This document shows positions 1 to 8,270 of a stretch of DNA of 64,000 nucleotides, piece by piece (position 1 is the first letter of the stretch; every line of letters starts with the position of its first letter). The DNA lies in contig CAZMPJ010000003.1 of assembly GCA_964568455.1 (NCBI GenBank), forward strand, positions 62,001 to 126,000, in the 5' to 3' direction. This stretch comes from CAZMPJ01 sp964568455. Its GTDB lineage: Bacteria; Margulisbacteria; WOR-1; O2-12-FULL-45-9. The position numbers were made by a program, and so were the translations under genes. The notes under the pieces are model-generated. The model saw only the letters and a program-made list of their open reading frames with translations, did not search any database and was not told the origin of the DNA.

Positions 1-517
1 CACCTTCGACAATTTTAACGGTTAAGACTTGGGTGATTTTGTTAGTATCAACATCTGATACTTTGGCCAAAGTATAGCCATTATCTTTATAAAGCGCGTT
101 GATTTTTTGGATATCAGTTCTTAAAATATTGTAATTTAAAACTTTGCCAGGCTTGCTCTCTATTTTTGATAAAATTTCCGCGGTAGTGTAAACCGTATTT
201 CCTTGGATAACAATGCCTTCAATTACTGGATTTTCTTTTACTTTAAAAATAACCTTAGTGCCAGTGGCAAAAGCTTCGGTAGTAACCGATACGTCTTCAA
301 AATAGCCTAAAGCATAGATGGCTTTCATGTCAGATTTGATTTTTTCGCTTACTAAACTATCCCCAATACGACTAAAAACTGTATCCATGACCCTATCTTC
401 GTTAACACTTTTTAAACCTTTAATCTCAATGTCGGTAATGGTGGGTAGTTCTTCGGCCAGGACGGCTGTGGTTGCCATTAAAAGGCCCAAGATGATTATT
501 ATGATCTTGCTTCGCAT
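1..517 (-). CDS. Outer-membrane assembly protein, BamA/TamA family (C-terminus cut by window edge)
   Basis: Reading leftwards from an ATG at 517, the frame stays open to the window edge and gives 172 residues. A signal peptide (hydrophobic residues 4-20, then AEE) is followed by two POTRA-like modules. The second contains VIEGIVIQGNTVYT and a run ending YKDNGYTLAKV, the usual POTRA pattern of a GN turn and a GY strand. This is the periplasmic N-terminus of an Omp85 protein; the barrel lies outside the window. A purine-rich GGAGAT lies just upstream of the ATG. It starts 11 bases after the tamB stop, so the two are probably co-transcribed. Because it follows tamB it could be TamA rather than BamA; the visible part cannot decide. 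Confidence 0.85.
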   Translation of the reverse strand, partial: MRSKIIIIILGLLMATTAVLAEELPTITDIEIKGLKSVNEDRVMDTVFSRIGDSLVSEKIKSDMKAIYALGYFEDVSVTTEAFATGTKVIFKVKENPVIEGIVIQGNTVYTTAEILSKIESKPGKVLNYNILRTDIQKINALYKDNGYTLAKVSDVDTNKITQVLTVKIVEG

Positions 518-528
518 TTTATCTCCTT

Positions 529-3500
529 TTACCAAAATGAAAATCCTGCTTGAAGAGTTAACTTTTGATAAGAAGTTGTTGGATCAAGCAGGCTTACTGG
601 TTCACGATAATATATTATAGACCAAATTGAAGTTAATTTATAGGTTAATTCATAATCTAAGAAATTGTTGTCTACTCCGCCTTCGTCAACCGTGGTTTGA
701 GAATAGCGAATTTGGACATAAAAACGATCGAAAAAGCCTTTAACAAAACCCACTCGCCAATCTGGTTTTTGTTCGTCAAAATGGTCAGCTTCTGGTACTC
801 CCATGGCATGGCGGATATCTTTCCCAAAATTATATTCTAAGGTTAAGCTTTCCAGTCCCAGTCTTTGTTCCAGTTCTCTTTCTACTCCACGAAAAACAAT
901 GGTTTGTAGCCGGCTATTGAGATAGTCTGCTACTACGGCGTTTGAATCAACTTCTGTGTCATCGTCAATCCCGGTTAAAGATTTAATAAAATCTGGCAAC
1001 AGCATAACTTTGATTTCTTGATCAGAATAGCCTGCTGCAAGATATTGATTGTTTTGTTGCTTAAAACTGTCAAAGGATACTTTTAAACTTTCATCTTTAT
1101 CTTTTGAGCCCAAAACACCATTGATGCGGGAAACAATGGTTACTTTCTCTTTGGTTTTTTGCCCGCTGGCATCTGTTACTGTATTGTCTACATCCACTTT
1201 TGCCGTTAAACGAACTTCGGGCATAACACCTTCTTTACCTTTTTCGCCGCTAAAAATGGCAATATTATCACTTATTTTTTCCGCATTCATAGAATAAAAC
1301 TGTTTTTGTTCAATTGTGTTAAGCAAGCTGAATTCGCGGTTAAAAATATTGACAGTGCCACGCTTAATATTGATTTTACCCAAAAGCGAAGGTTGGCCCA
1401 GGCTACCAGATACTTTAAGATCATCAGAGCTTACTTCTAAATTGATAAAAATATTACTTAGATCAGTGGTCCAGACATTGCCCATGACTGCATAAACATT
1501 TTTCTTTAATTTAAGATCTAAGGCTAAGTTAAGCGGAAAAGCTTTTTGCCCCTTATCTTTGTTAGAAAGATAGACGACCGCGTTTTCTATTTCTGCTTCA
1601 CAATTCAAAGTAGGGCCTGTTGCAAGATCAAAAGAAAGCGGGCCGTAAAGGTGGAAGCTCTTGATTTTAATCCCCCCGGTATATAAGTTGGGCAGGTTGA
1701 TATAATAATTGGCTGGAGTTAAAGCAATGTTTAATTCAACTTGGTTTTTTGGCGGGAAAATATTGGATAAATCAATGTTGCCGGCTAAGGTGATATGGTT
1801 AGGATATTTTTTAGTGTAAGAGCTTTGCCAAAGCCCGTTTATGCTCCTAAAGCGGAGCAAATTGTTTCTAATGCTGGCTTTGCCAGTAATTTTTTCAACT
1901 GGAGATTTTAAAGCTTTGATAAATACTGAAGCATTTTCAACTTCTAACTCCCCATCAACATCTGGTTGTTCAAAGTTTCCAGTGACGGTTAACCGAGCTA
2001 ACGCACCCCCCTTTAACCACTTAGCCTCTTTTGAGAATAGATTTAAAACAGCAAAAGCATCATCGTAAAGTTCAGCTTTTAAATTGATTTTTCCTGGCGT
2101 AGTGGTTTGGAAATAACCTTCCAAGCTGGATATTTTATTGTCTTTGGCCAGCTGAAAATAAGCAATCTCAATTCGAGGGCCCAGCTTGGTAAGATTTGCT
2201 TTGATTCGATCAAAAATTATATCGGAAAAACCAATATTGTTGCCATTAATAGAAAATCCAAAATCTGGATTAATTAATTCCCCCTTAATATTAGCATTTA
2301 AATTAATATCACCGCTAAACTCTTCGTCAAAAAACAATTTTAAAGTTTCGAGCGGGAAATTATTACCTTTTACTTGCAAATCTATTTTACTGTCAAAACC
2401 AATGTTGCCTGTAGCTGACAATTTGCCGCGATCTTTTCCCAGCTCTAGTTGGCTAAATGAAATTTTATTATTTTTAAACGCGGCCTTGGCTTTTAAATCA
2501 TTAAATTTGACTTGTTTATAATAACCATCGTTAACTTGGCAGGTAACTTCGCCGGTGAGGCTGTCAAAATAGCCGATTAAGGAAATGTTTCCTTGTACTT
2601 GACCGCCAATATCCTTACTGGAAAAGAAAAATGTTTCTTCCGTCGTGGTAGTAGCTAATTCTTCCCAAGCTTTTAAAAAGAAGTTTTTTGATTTATCCGT
2701 ATAAATTACTACTTGGCCCTTTTTTTGATAAGTATTTGATTTAGGAAAAGCTATTTTAAGCTGTTTAAGGTCTATTTTTTTCTGTCCATCGTAAGCAGCA
2801 AACCGGCGGTAATATTCGGCCCGGATGTTTTCGGCAATATTTAATATTGAAGCAACGTTAGATTCTAAAGCCTTAACTTTTAAAGCAATATAATTTTCTT
2901 TAAGGTTAGCATAGCCTTTAATTTCATAGAGGTTTTTGTCTTTTTCTAAACGAATAGCCGGATCAATAAATAATTGATTTTTGTAATAAGAAAAAGCCCC
3001 CTTAACGCTGTCAAACTGGAAATTATTATAGTTTAAATCTTCAATAATGATATTAGCCCCGATTTGAGGATCAAAAGCTTTGCCTTTAACTGCCAAATTA
3101 AGGGCGATTCTTCCGCTAAGCTCTCCATATTTTTTGGTAATTTTCTTAAACAGATTAAGATCAAGTGAGCCAATAGCATTGCCCTTAATCCTGCCTTGTT
3201 TTTCTTGGGCAGCGTCAAAACTCACGTAAGAATCAGGCATAAATAGGTTACAACGGGAAATAGAAAAATGTTGATCTTGCCATTCAAAATTAATTTCCCC
3301 TTCATGAATGGGCACTTCAGCAATTTCGGTTTGTTTTAGTTTAATTTGACAGGAAGCGTTAAGGGCCGTTAATTCGGTTTCGTTGCTAAGATTACCAGTG
3401 ATGGCAATTTTAAAATTAGCAATGCCGGAAGGGTCTTGGGCTACCTTGGGTAGGATGTAGTTTAATATTTTTAAATCTTCTAATTTTGCCCCTGGGCTGT

Positions 3501-5238
3501 GAATGGTTAAATTTGTTTCTACTCCAATTCCAGTCTGGCCGGAAGCCGAGACTTCGCTGTCCCTTTGTTTAAAGATAACGTCTTTAATTTGGATTAAGCC
3601 TTGACCAAGAGTGATTTTACCTTGGGCAAAGTCAAATTGTTGTTGTCCAACCCGACCTTGACTTAAAGTGGCTTCTCCTTCGGCGTTTAAGTGTTTAAGT
3701 GGAGCAGCTAAAAAGCGGTCGTCTAATTTAAAACTTACGTTCCCTTTAAATTCTTCGGCTAGAGCTTCCATGGTACCTAAAACCCCTTGGCCAGAAAGCT
3801 TGATTCCTCGAGCAGTAGCCTTAAAATCTAAATTCAGATCTTTTGAAATATTTCCAACCAGGTTAACGGTGGCGGTTTTAGATTTTGCATTAAGGTTTTC
3901 AATGTAAACATTGCCCCGGTTAAAACCAAATGAAGCAACAAGCTCATCAATGGGCTGACCAAAAAGTAAGCCCTGGTTTAATTTTGTATTTAATTCCCCC
4001 TTAAAATGATCAATTGGTCCAAGTAAATCAACTTGACCGCTGGCATACCCTTCGATTCCAGGAGCTTGGTTAGCTAAAGAAGCTAAATTAATCTGAATTA
4101 ATTGGCCGTTAAACTGCAAATTTGGGGTAGAAGCTTTAAAATTGATTTTGCATAAGCCTTTTAATTTTCCCTGATGAAAATTTACATCAGTTAAGTCCAG
4201 GCTTAAAATATTATTACTAAAGCCAAGTTTGGCTTTGCCCGAAAGAGGCTGGTTATAAAGTTTCCCTTTATTTAGGGTTAAGTCCAGGTCTAGTTTAGAA
4301 AAACCAGCAAAATTTCCATTAGCTTCTATAGGAAGTTGATCAATCTGAACCTTTAAACCTTTAAAATCTAAATCAGCATCTTTCATCTTGATAGTGCCGC
4401 TCAAATCAGAGAAAGCAAAATCATTAAAACTGCCATTGGCCCCTTTTAATTCATAACTAGCATCTAAGGAAAGTGGCCAGCCTTTTAATTTGGCTGGGGT
4501 GAGGGTTAATTTGATATTGGCATGACCATCATTTATGCTTAATCCTTCGATCGGAACAGTATATTTCACCCAATCTGCCAGTTTTAAGTGGTTGGACCAA
4601 ACTTTTATCTTATATTTGCCGGATTTTAAATTAAAAGAACCCTTAATTGTGCTTTTGCTGTCTTTGATGTTACCTGACAAATTAATCCCAACCCGATTGA
4701 GCAGGCCAAAGTTAATGCTGCCGTCAAGAGAATCAATTTGCGCGTTGAATTTTTGGGGTTTAGCCTGAAAACCTAAAGCATCAACATAATTAGCCGAACA
4801 ATTTTTAAAGACTAAGCGAGCGCGGAAAGGTGGGGGAGGTGGGGCGTTGGGGTCTTCTGGTGGAAGAAGGCCATTAAAATTCCATTTGTCTTTTGAGTTC
4901 CTCTCGATTAAGAATTCACCGTCTTCAATCACTATTTTTGTAATGGCAGGGACAACATCACCGCGGTGAATAAGATATTGCACTGGATTAAAGTTAACTG
5001 TGACCTTTTTGGCAAAGGCAAAATCCGGAATTGTTACCTCATCAAAAACTACTTGACCTACTACCACGCCGCTGACCTTGCCAACCGTAATATCTCTTTG
5101 AGTCATATCCTTTAGCTGGCGCAGGGTTTCGATTTTTATTTGATCATAAATAGAGTTGCGCCATTCTTCCAAAGAAAAAGCAAAAGAGGTGGAAACAAAT
5201 ACAACTAGTAGTATGGTTGCAAAAAAAAGACGCCGCAT
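529..5238 (-). CDS. tamB: TamB-like translocation/assembly module protein (DUF490)
   Basis: A 1569-residue protein with an N-terminal signal anchor (residues 1-20) and a very long stretch of repetitive beta-strand sequence, many short segments of the form GNIxxxxLDLxxKGxx. It ends in the conserved TamB domain, including SRLQTIVFRGVERELEQRLG and a final barrel-like strand ending in GFSFW. TamB-family proteins bridge the inner and outer membranes and are implicated in outer-membrane protein insertion and phospholipid transport. The downstream Omp85 gene fits a TamA/BamA-TamB pair. The start codon lies inside a terminator-like hairpin and codons 4-6 are the T run, which suggests attenuation. The length is within the range for the family. 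Confidence 0.9.
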   Translation of the reverse strand: MRRLFFATILLVVFVSTSFAFSLEEWRNSIYDQIKIETLRQLKDMTQRDITVGKVSGVVVGQVVFDEVTIPDFAFAKKVTVNFNPVQYLIHRGDVVPAITKIVIEDGEFLIERNSKDKWNFNGLLPPEDPNAPPPPPFRARLVFKNCSANYVDALGFQAKPQKFNAQIDSLDGSINFGLLNRVGINLSGNIKDSKSTIKGSFNLKSGKYKIKVWSNHLKLADWVKYTVPIEGLSINDGHANIKLTLTPAKLKGWPLSLDASYELKGANGSFNDFAFSDLSGTIKMKDADLDFKGLKVQIDQLPIEANGNFAGFSKLDLDLTLNKGKLYNQPLSGKAKLGFSNNILSLDLTDVNFHQGKLKGLCKINFKASTPNLQFNGQLIQINLASLANQAPGIEGYASGQVDLLGPIDHFKGELNTKLNQGLLFGQPIDELVASFGFNRGNVYIENLNAKSKTATVNLVGNISKDLNLDFKATARGIKLSGQGVLGTMEALAEEFKGNVSFKLDDRFLAAPLKHLNAEGEATLSQGRVGQQQFDFAQGKITLGQGLIQIKDVIFKQRDSEVSASGQTGIGVETNLTIHSPGAKLEDLKILNYILPKVAQDPSGIANFKIAITGNLSNETELTALNASCQIKLKQTEIAEVPIHEGEINFEWQDQHFSISRCNLFMPDSYVSFDAAQEKQGRIKGNAIGSLDLNLFKKITKKYGELSGRIALNLAVKGKAFDPQIGANIIIEDLNYNNFQFDSVKGAFSYYKNQLFIDPAIRLEKDKNLYEIKGYANLKENYIALKVKALESNVASILNIAENIRAEYYRRFAAYDGQKKIDLKQLKIAFPKSNTYQKKGQVVIYTDKSKNFFLKAWEELATTTTEETFFFSSKDIGGQVQGNISLIGYFDSLTGEVTCQVNDGYYKQVKFNDLKAKAAFKNNKISFSQLELGKDRGKLSATGNIGFDSKIDLQVKGNNFPLETLKLFFDEEFSGDINLNANIKGELINPDFGFSINGNNIGFSDIIFDRIKANLTKLGPRIEIAYFQLAKDNKISSLEGYFQTTTPGKINLKAELYDDAFAVLNLFSKEAKWLKGGALARLTVTGNFEQPDVDGELEVENASVFIKALKSPVEKITGKASIRNNLLRFRSINGLWQSSYTKKYPNHITLAGNIDLSNIFPPKNQVELNIALTPANYYINLPNLYTGGIKIKSFHLYGPLSFDLATGPTLNCEAEIENAVVYLSNKDKGQKAFPLNLALDLKLKKNVYAVMGNVWTTDLSNIFINLEVSSDDLKVSGSLGQPSLLGKINIKRGTVNIFNREFSLLNTIEQKQFYSMNAEKISDNIAIFSGEKGKEGVMPEVRLTAKVDVDNTVTDASGQKTKEKVTIVSRINGVLGSKDKDESLKVSFDSFKQQNNQYLAAGYSDQEIKVMLLPDFIKSLTGIDDDTEVDSNAVVADYLNSRLQTIVFRGVERELEQRLGLESLTLEYNFGKDIRHAMGVPEADHFDEQKPDWRVGFVKGFFDRFYVQIRYSQTTVDEGGVDNNFLDYELTYKLTSIWSIIYYREPVSLLDPTTSYQKLTLQAGFSFW

Positions 5239-5265
5239 AAGTTAAATATTAACCTATGCGACGCT
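5221..5265 (-). terminator. Rho-independent terminator overlapping the tamB start codon
   Basis: On the minus strand the arms AGCGTCGCATAGGTTAA and TTAACTTATGCGGCGT pair over about 16 contiguous pairs (three G-U) around a TAT loop. CT8 follows immediately. The tamB ATG is inside the 3' arm and the T run encodes its early Leu-Phe-Phe codons. It would end transcripts from the lipoprotein gene upstream, and when folded would hide the tamB start. Confidence 0.7.
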
Positions 5266-5279
5266 ACAAATCAAACCAA

Positions 5280-6050
5280 TTAATCTATAGAAGCGGCGGT
5301 GACGTCTCCGGTATCTAAGTCAATTGCATAGCTTCCAGAAAGGGCGCCAGTAAAAGTAAGGGTGGCCGTGCTGGTACCGTCAAAAACTATACTGCCAGCC
5401 ATAGTGGTATAGCTACTGCCGGTTATGGAAAAGGTAATAGTTCCGCTGGGATAGCCAGAAGAGCTTAAGGTCAAATTGTCATAGTCGTAAGTGATTGTGT
5501 AAGCGTTGCTGCTGTAGCTGGCAACCATTTGCATGGGACCGTCAATGCTTTTGGTGGTACTACTATTGTAATTTTCAAATTTAAGTGGATCGCTAATGCT
5601 GGTACCCATAGAAAAAGTATAACTATTTCCACTATAAGTTAGTGCCAGTGAAGTACAAATCCATAATTTGCTAATGGTTGATGATGTGGCGCTTTGCAGG
5701 CCAGCCAAAGTAGTTACTTCGTTGCTTGATAGATCCCACAGTTTAAATCTGTAAGTTAAGACATAGGTGTATCCGCTTAAGCTATAACCATCTGTAGAAG
5801 TCCACCAGCCGTCAGCTTCATAAGTTGGGCTGGAGGGAGAGGTTGCTGTTGGAGATGAAATACCTAAACTAGTAATTACCCCTAATACGCCATTATCAGC
5901 TGCAAGACTTTGTACTGCTAAATCTCCGAGACTTCCTGCTGCTGTGGCTGCTGGTAGAGTGGTGGTGGAAGAAGTGCTGGAACTACAACCCAAGGTGGAA
6001 AGTGCTAAAAAGCAAAAAACAAACAACAAACCTACTATTTTTAACTTCAT
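5280..6050 (-). CDS. Ser/Thr-rich lipoprotein of unknown function
   Basis: A 256-residue protein starting at an ATG with a good ribosome-binding site (AGAGGAG about 10 bases upstream). An in-frame start 18 codons further up is disfavoured because it would overlap the promoter. The signal peptide ends in a lipobox, LSTLGC, so it should be a lipidated envelope protein. A Ser/Thr/Ala linker of about 20 residues (CSSSTSSTTTLPAATAAG) follows, and then a domain dominated by Ser, Thr, Tyr and Gly that looks beta-rich. No family recognised. It has its own strong promoter divergent from gmk and a terminator that overlaps the tamB start. DNA coding for the signal peptide is an A/C-rich simple repeat similar to that in the PEBP lipoprotein at 56.8 kb. 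Confidence 0.8.
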   Translation of the reverse strand: MKLKIVGLLFVFCFLALSTLGCSSSTSSTTTLPAATAAGSLGDLAVQSLAADNGVLGVITSLGISSPTATSPSSPTYEADGWWTSTDGYSLSGYTYVLTYRFKLWDLSSNEVTTLAGLQSATSSTISKLWICTSLALTYSGNSYTFSMGTSISDPLKFENYNSSTTKSIDGPMQMVASYSSNAYTITYDYDNLTLSSSGYPSGTITFSITGSSYTTMAGSIVFDGTSTATLTFTGALSGSYAIDLDTGDVTAASID

Positions 6051-6075
6051 GGATATTGATCTCCTCTTTCTTTCC

Positions 6076-6104
6076 AATATAACGCCAAAAACTTGATTTG
6101 TCAA
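6076..6104 (-). promoter_or_regulatory. Housekeeping promoter of the lipoprotein gene
   Basis: TTGACA (complement of 6099-6104), a 17-base spacer and TATATT (complement of 6076-6081), close to the sigma-70 consensus, 26 bases upstream of the start codon. It abuts the gmk promoter on the other strand, so the two are divergent and back to back. Confidence 0.7.
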
Positions 6105-6121
6105 TAAAAGCGTGCTAAAAT
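6093..6121 (+). promoter_or_regulatory. gmk operon promoter
   Basis: TTGATT (6093-6098), a 17-base spacer ending in TGC, and TAAAAT (6116-6121). The -10 touches the ATG at 6122, so a start of transcription near 6128 would leave only the ATG at 6134 usable, with a leader of a few bases. Confidence 0.6.
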
Positions 6122-6133
6122 ATGTATTACTTT

Positions 6134-6745
6134 ATGCCCCCAAAATCAAAGAAAAAACGAGGTTTACTCGTTGTAATGTCCGGGCCTTCTGGTGTGGGCA
6201 AGTCCACAGTAGTTAAGCGACTACTTAAGAAGTATAAAGACATAGAGGTTTCGGTTTCTGCTACTACCAGGGTTCCTCGTCCCGGCGAAATTGAAGGGGA
6301 ACATTATTATTTTACTGATCAACTGGACTTTGATAAAAAGGTTAAGAAAAACGGGTTCCTGGAATGGGCGAAGGTGCATAGCTTTTATTACGGAACCCCT
6401 TTAAAACCGATTAAAGATAAGCTAGCTAAAGGAAAAACCATTGTTTGCGAAGTGGATGTGCAGGGTGGGGCCTCGATTAAAAATTTGCGGGAATCAAGAA
6501 AATTAAAAGTGCCAATTGTTTTTATTTTCCTGATTCCACCTTCGGTAGATATTTTAGCTTTTAGGTTGAAAAAGCGAAAGACCGAAGATCAGGAAGTGGT
6601 AAATTATAGATTACGAGCAGCCATCGCAGAGCTGCAGGTAATGGAAAAATACGACTATATAGTCGTTAATGATAAGGTCGAGGTCGCGGCTTCAAAAATC
6701 CGCGCCATAATTAATGTTGAAAAAGAAAGGACACTACTAAATTGA
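6134..6745 (+). CDS. gmk: Guanylate kinase
   Basis: Transfers phosphate from ATP to GMP to give GDP. The protein has the P-loop GPSGVGKST near residues 16-24, the GMP-binding region with TTRVPRPGE and EGEHYYF, and the FLEWAKVHSFYYGTP segment typical of the family; about 203 residues, the normal length. An ATG four codons upstream (6122) is possible but directly abuts the -10 box, so I prefer 6134 (MPPKSKKKRG). No Shine-Dalgarno sequence is visible. It overlaps rpoZ by four bases, and coaBC follows, the common gmk-rpoZ-coaBC arrangement that links nucleotide, RNA polymerase and CoA genes. Confidence 0.95.
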   Translation: MPPKSKKKRGLLVVMSGPSGVGKSTVVKRLLKKYKDIEVSVSATTRVPRPGEIEGEHYYFTDQLDFDKKVKKNGFLEWAKVHSFYYGTPLKPIKDKLAKGKTIVCEVDVQGGASIKNLRESRKLKVPIVFIFLIPPSVDILAFRLKKRKTEDQEVVNYRLRAAIAELQVMEKYDYIVVNDKVEVAASKIRAIINVEKERTLLN

Positions 6746-7068
6746 GCGAAAGAGATATTGACCATCTTTTAACCAAGGCAGCTAATAAATTTTTGTTAGT
6801 TAATGCCGCTTCCGGACGAGCAAAACAGATTGTAGAAGGATCTCTTCCATATGTAGAGAATTTTGATCCGAATAATCCAGTAATTACTGCGCTACGTGAA
6901 ATCTCTGCAGATAAAATGAAAATTAAAGTTTTATCTGGACCTAGCAAAAAGCCGCAGGATATTCTGGAAAAAGAAGACGATAAAAAAGAAGCTAAAAAAC
7001 CTTCTGCTCTGGAAAGACTAGCTCGCGATAGCAAGAAAAGCAGTAAGAAAAAAGAAAAGAAGAAATAA
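6742..7068 (+). CDS. rpoZ: RNA polymerase omega subunit
   Basis: A 108-residue protein read from a TTG that overlaps the gmk stop codon. Residues 3-35 (ERDIDHLLTKAANKFLLVNAASGRAKQI) match the omega helix that holds the beta-prime subunit, including the conserved N-(x)-R-A-(x)-QI arrangement. The C-terminus, about residues 70-108, is a Lys/Glu-rich tail ending KKEKKK, which is disordered-looking and longer than in many omegas. AAAGGA lies about 12 bases before the TTG. Its place between gmk and coaBC supports the call. Confidence 0.9.
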   Translation: MSERDIDHLLTKAANKFLLVNAASGRAKQIVEGSLPYVENFDPNNPVITALREISADKMKIKVLSGPSKKPQDILEKEDDKKEAKKPSALERLARDSKKSSKKKEKKK

Positions 7069-7070
7069 TA

Positions 7071-8267
7071 ATGTTCCGGAAAAAGATCATTATTGTTGGA
7101 GTTACTGGCGGAATTGCTGCCTACAAGTCCTGTGAACTGGTTTCAAAGTTAAAAAAACTAGGCGCAGAGGTGTGGGTGGTAATGACCAAAGAAGCAGCCG
7201 AACTGGTTACTCCACTTACTTTTCGCACTTTGTCTGGTAATCCAGTTATAACCAACCTTTTTTCAAAAGACTTATCCACTATTCCAGTTCCTCATATTTC
7301 TCTAACAGATCAAGCTGATTTATTTATTATTGCTCCTTGTACTGCTAATGTGATTGGAAAATTGGCCAATGGCATTGCTGATGATCCGCTGACCACTATG
7401 GCTATGGCTTGTGTAAAACCAAAATTAATTGCGCCAGCCATGAACAATAATATGTGGAATAACCAAGCAGTGCAGGATAATATTCAAAAACTAGCCAAAA
7501 TGAATTATGAATTTATTGGTCCAGAAATCGGCCAATTGGCCTGTGGTACCAATGATATTGGTCGTATGAGTGAACCAGAAGATGTTGTTAAATTTATAGC
7601 TCAAAAATTCGGCTTTAAACAAGATTTTGCGGGAAAAGAAATTTTAGTTACAGCTGGCGGCACCCGCGAAGCTATTGATGCAGTTAGATATATTTCTAAC
7701 CGCTCATCTGGCAAAATGGGCTATGCGATTGCTAAAGCTGCTCGAGAAAGAGGAGCTAAGGTTACTTTAGTTTCCAGCTCAAATCTTACTGCTCCACTTG
7801 ATATTCAACCTGTTAGAGTTGAATCAGCTAAAGAAATGCTTGAAGCAGTTCTAGATCATTATAAAAACACTGATAGTGTGGTGATGGCGGGAGCTGTTGC
7901 GGACTATAAAAAACAAAAAACAAATAGCAAAGAACAAACAAATACCAATACCAAAATTAAAAAGTCTAAAAACAATTTAATATTAAAATTGATACCAACC
8001 CAAGATATTTTGGAGACAATTAGTAAACAAAAGAATAGAAAAGATAAAAAAATTGTTGGTTTTGCTTTGGAAACAGAGAATTTGATTGCTAATGCTAAGA
8101 AAAAGTTAAAAGAAAAAGATTTAGACTTAATTGTTGCCAATGATCCATCGACTTTTGATGGGGATCAGATTAAGTATTCAATTATCGATAGACAGGGAAA
8201 AGTTTCTGACTACCCTCGCCAGCCGAAAGAACAGGCTGCTAATGTGATCTTGGGTAAACTTACTTAG
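7071..8267 (+). CDS. coaBC: Bifunctional phosphopantothenoylcysteine decarboxylase / phosphopantothenate-cysteine ligase
   Basis: Two consecutive steps of coenzyme A synthesis. The N-terminal flavoprotein half (residues 1-180) has GVTGGIAAYK for FMN, the PHISL catalytic His, the substrate clamp APAMNNNMW and the active-site Cys in LACGTND. The CoaB half starts near residue 187 with ILVTAGGTREAIDAVR followed by ISNRSSGKMG. The conserved VADY...KIKK segment is interrupted by about 15 extra Lys/Asn/Thr/Gln residues (KKQKTNSKEQTNTNT) encoded by A/C-rich simple sequence, an apparent in-frame insertion in a surface loop just before the catalytic Lys motif. It is the third gene of the gmk operon and ends with TAG. 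Confidence 0.95.
   Translation: MFRKKIIIVGVTGGIAAYKSCELVSKLKKLGAEVWVVMTKEAAELVTPLTFRTLSGNPVITNLFSKDLSTIPVPHISLTDQADLFIIAPCTANVIGKLANGIADDPLTTMAMACVKPKLIAPAMNNNMWNNQAVQDNIQKLAKMNYEFIGPEIGQLACGTNDIGRMSEPEDVVKFIAQKFGFKQDFAGKEILVTAGGTREAIDAVRYISNRSSGKMGYAIAKAARERGAKVTLVSSSNLTAPLDIQPVRVESAKEMLEAVLDHYKNTDSVVMAGAVADYKKQKTNSKEQTNTNTKIKKSKNNLILKLIPTQDILETISKQKNRKDKKIVGFALETENLIANAKKKLKEKDLDLIVANDPSTFDGDQIKYSIIDRQGKVSDYPRQPKEQAANVILGKLT
7906..7975 (+). repeat. A/C-rich simple repeat inserted inside coaBC
   Basis: A run of AAACAAA-like units interrupts the conserved CoaB loop. A 14-base core, CAAAGAACAAACAA, recurs in the signal-peptide region of the PEBP lipoprotein gene near 56.83 kb. Confidence 0.55.
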
Positions 8268-8270
8268 TTT

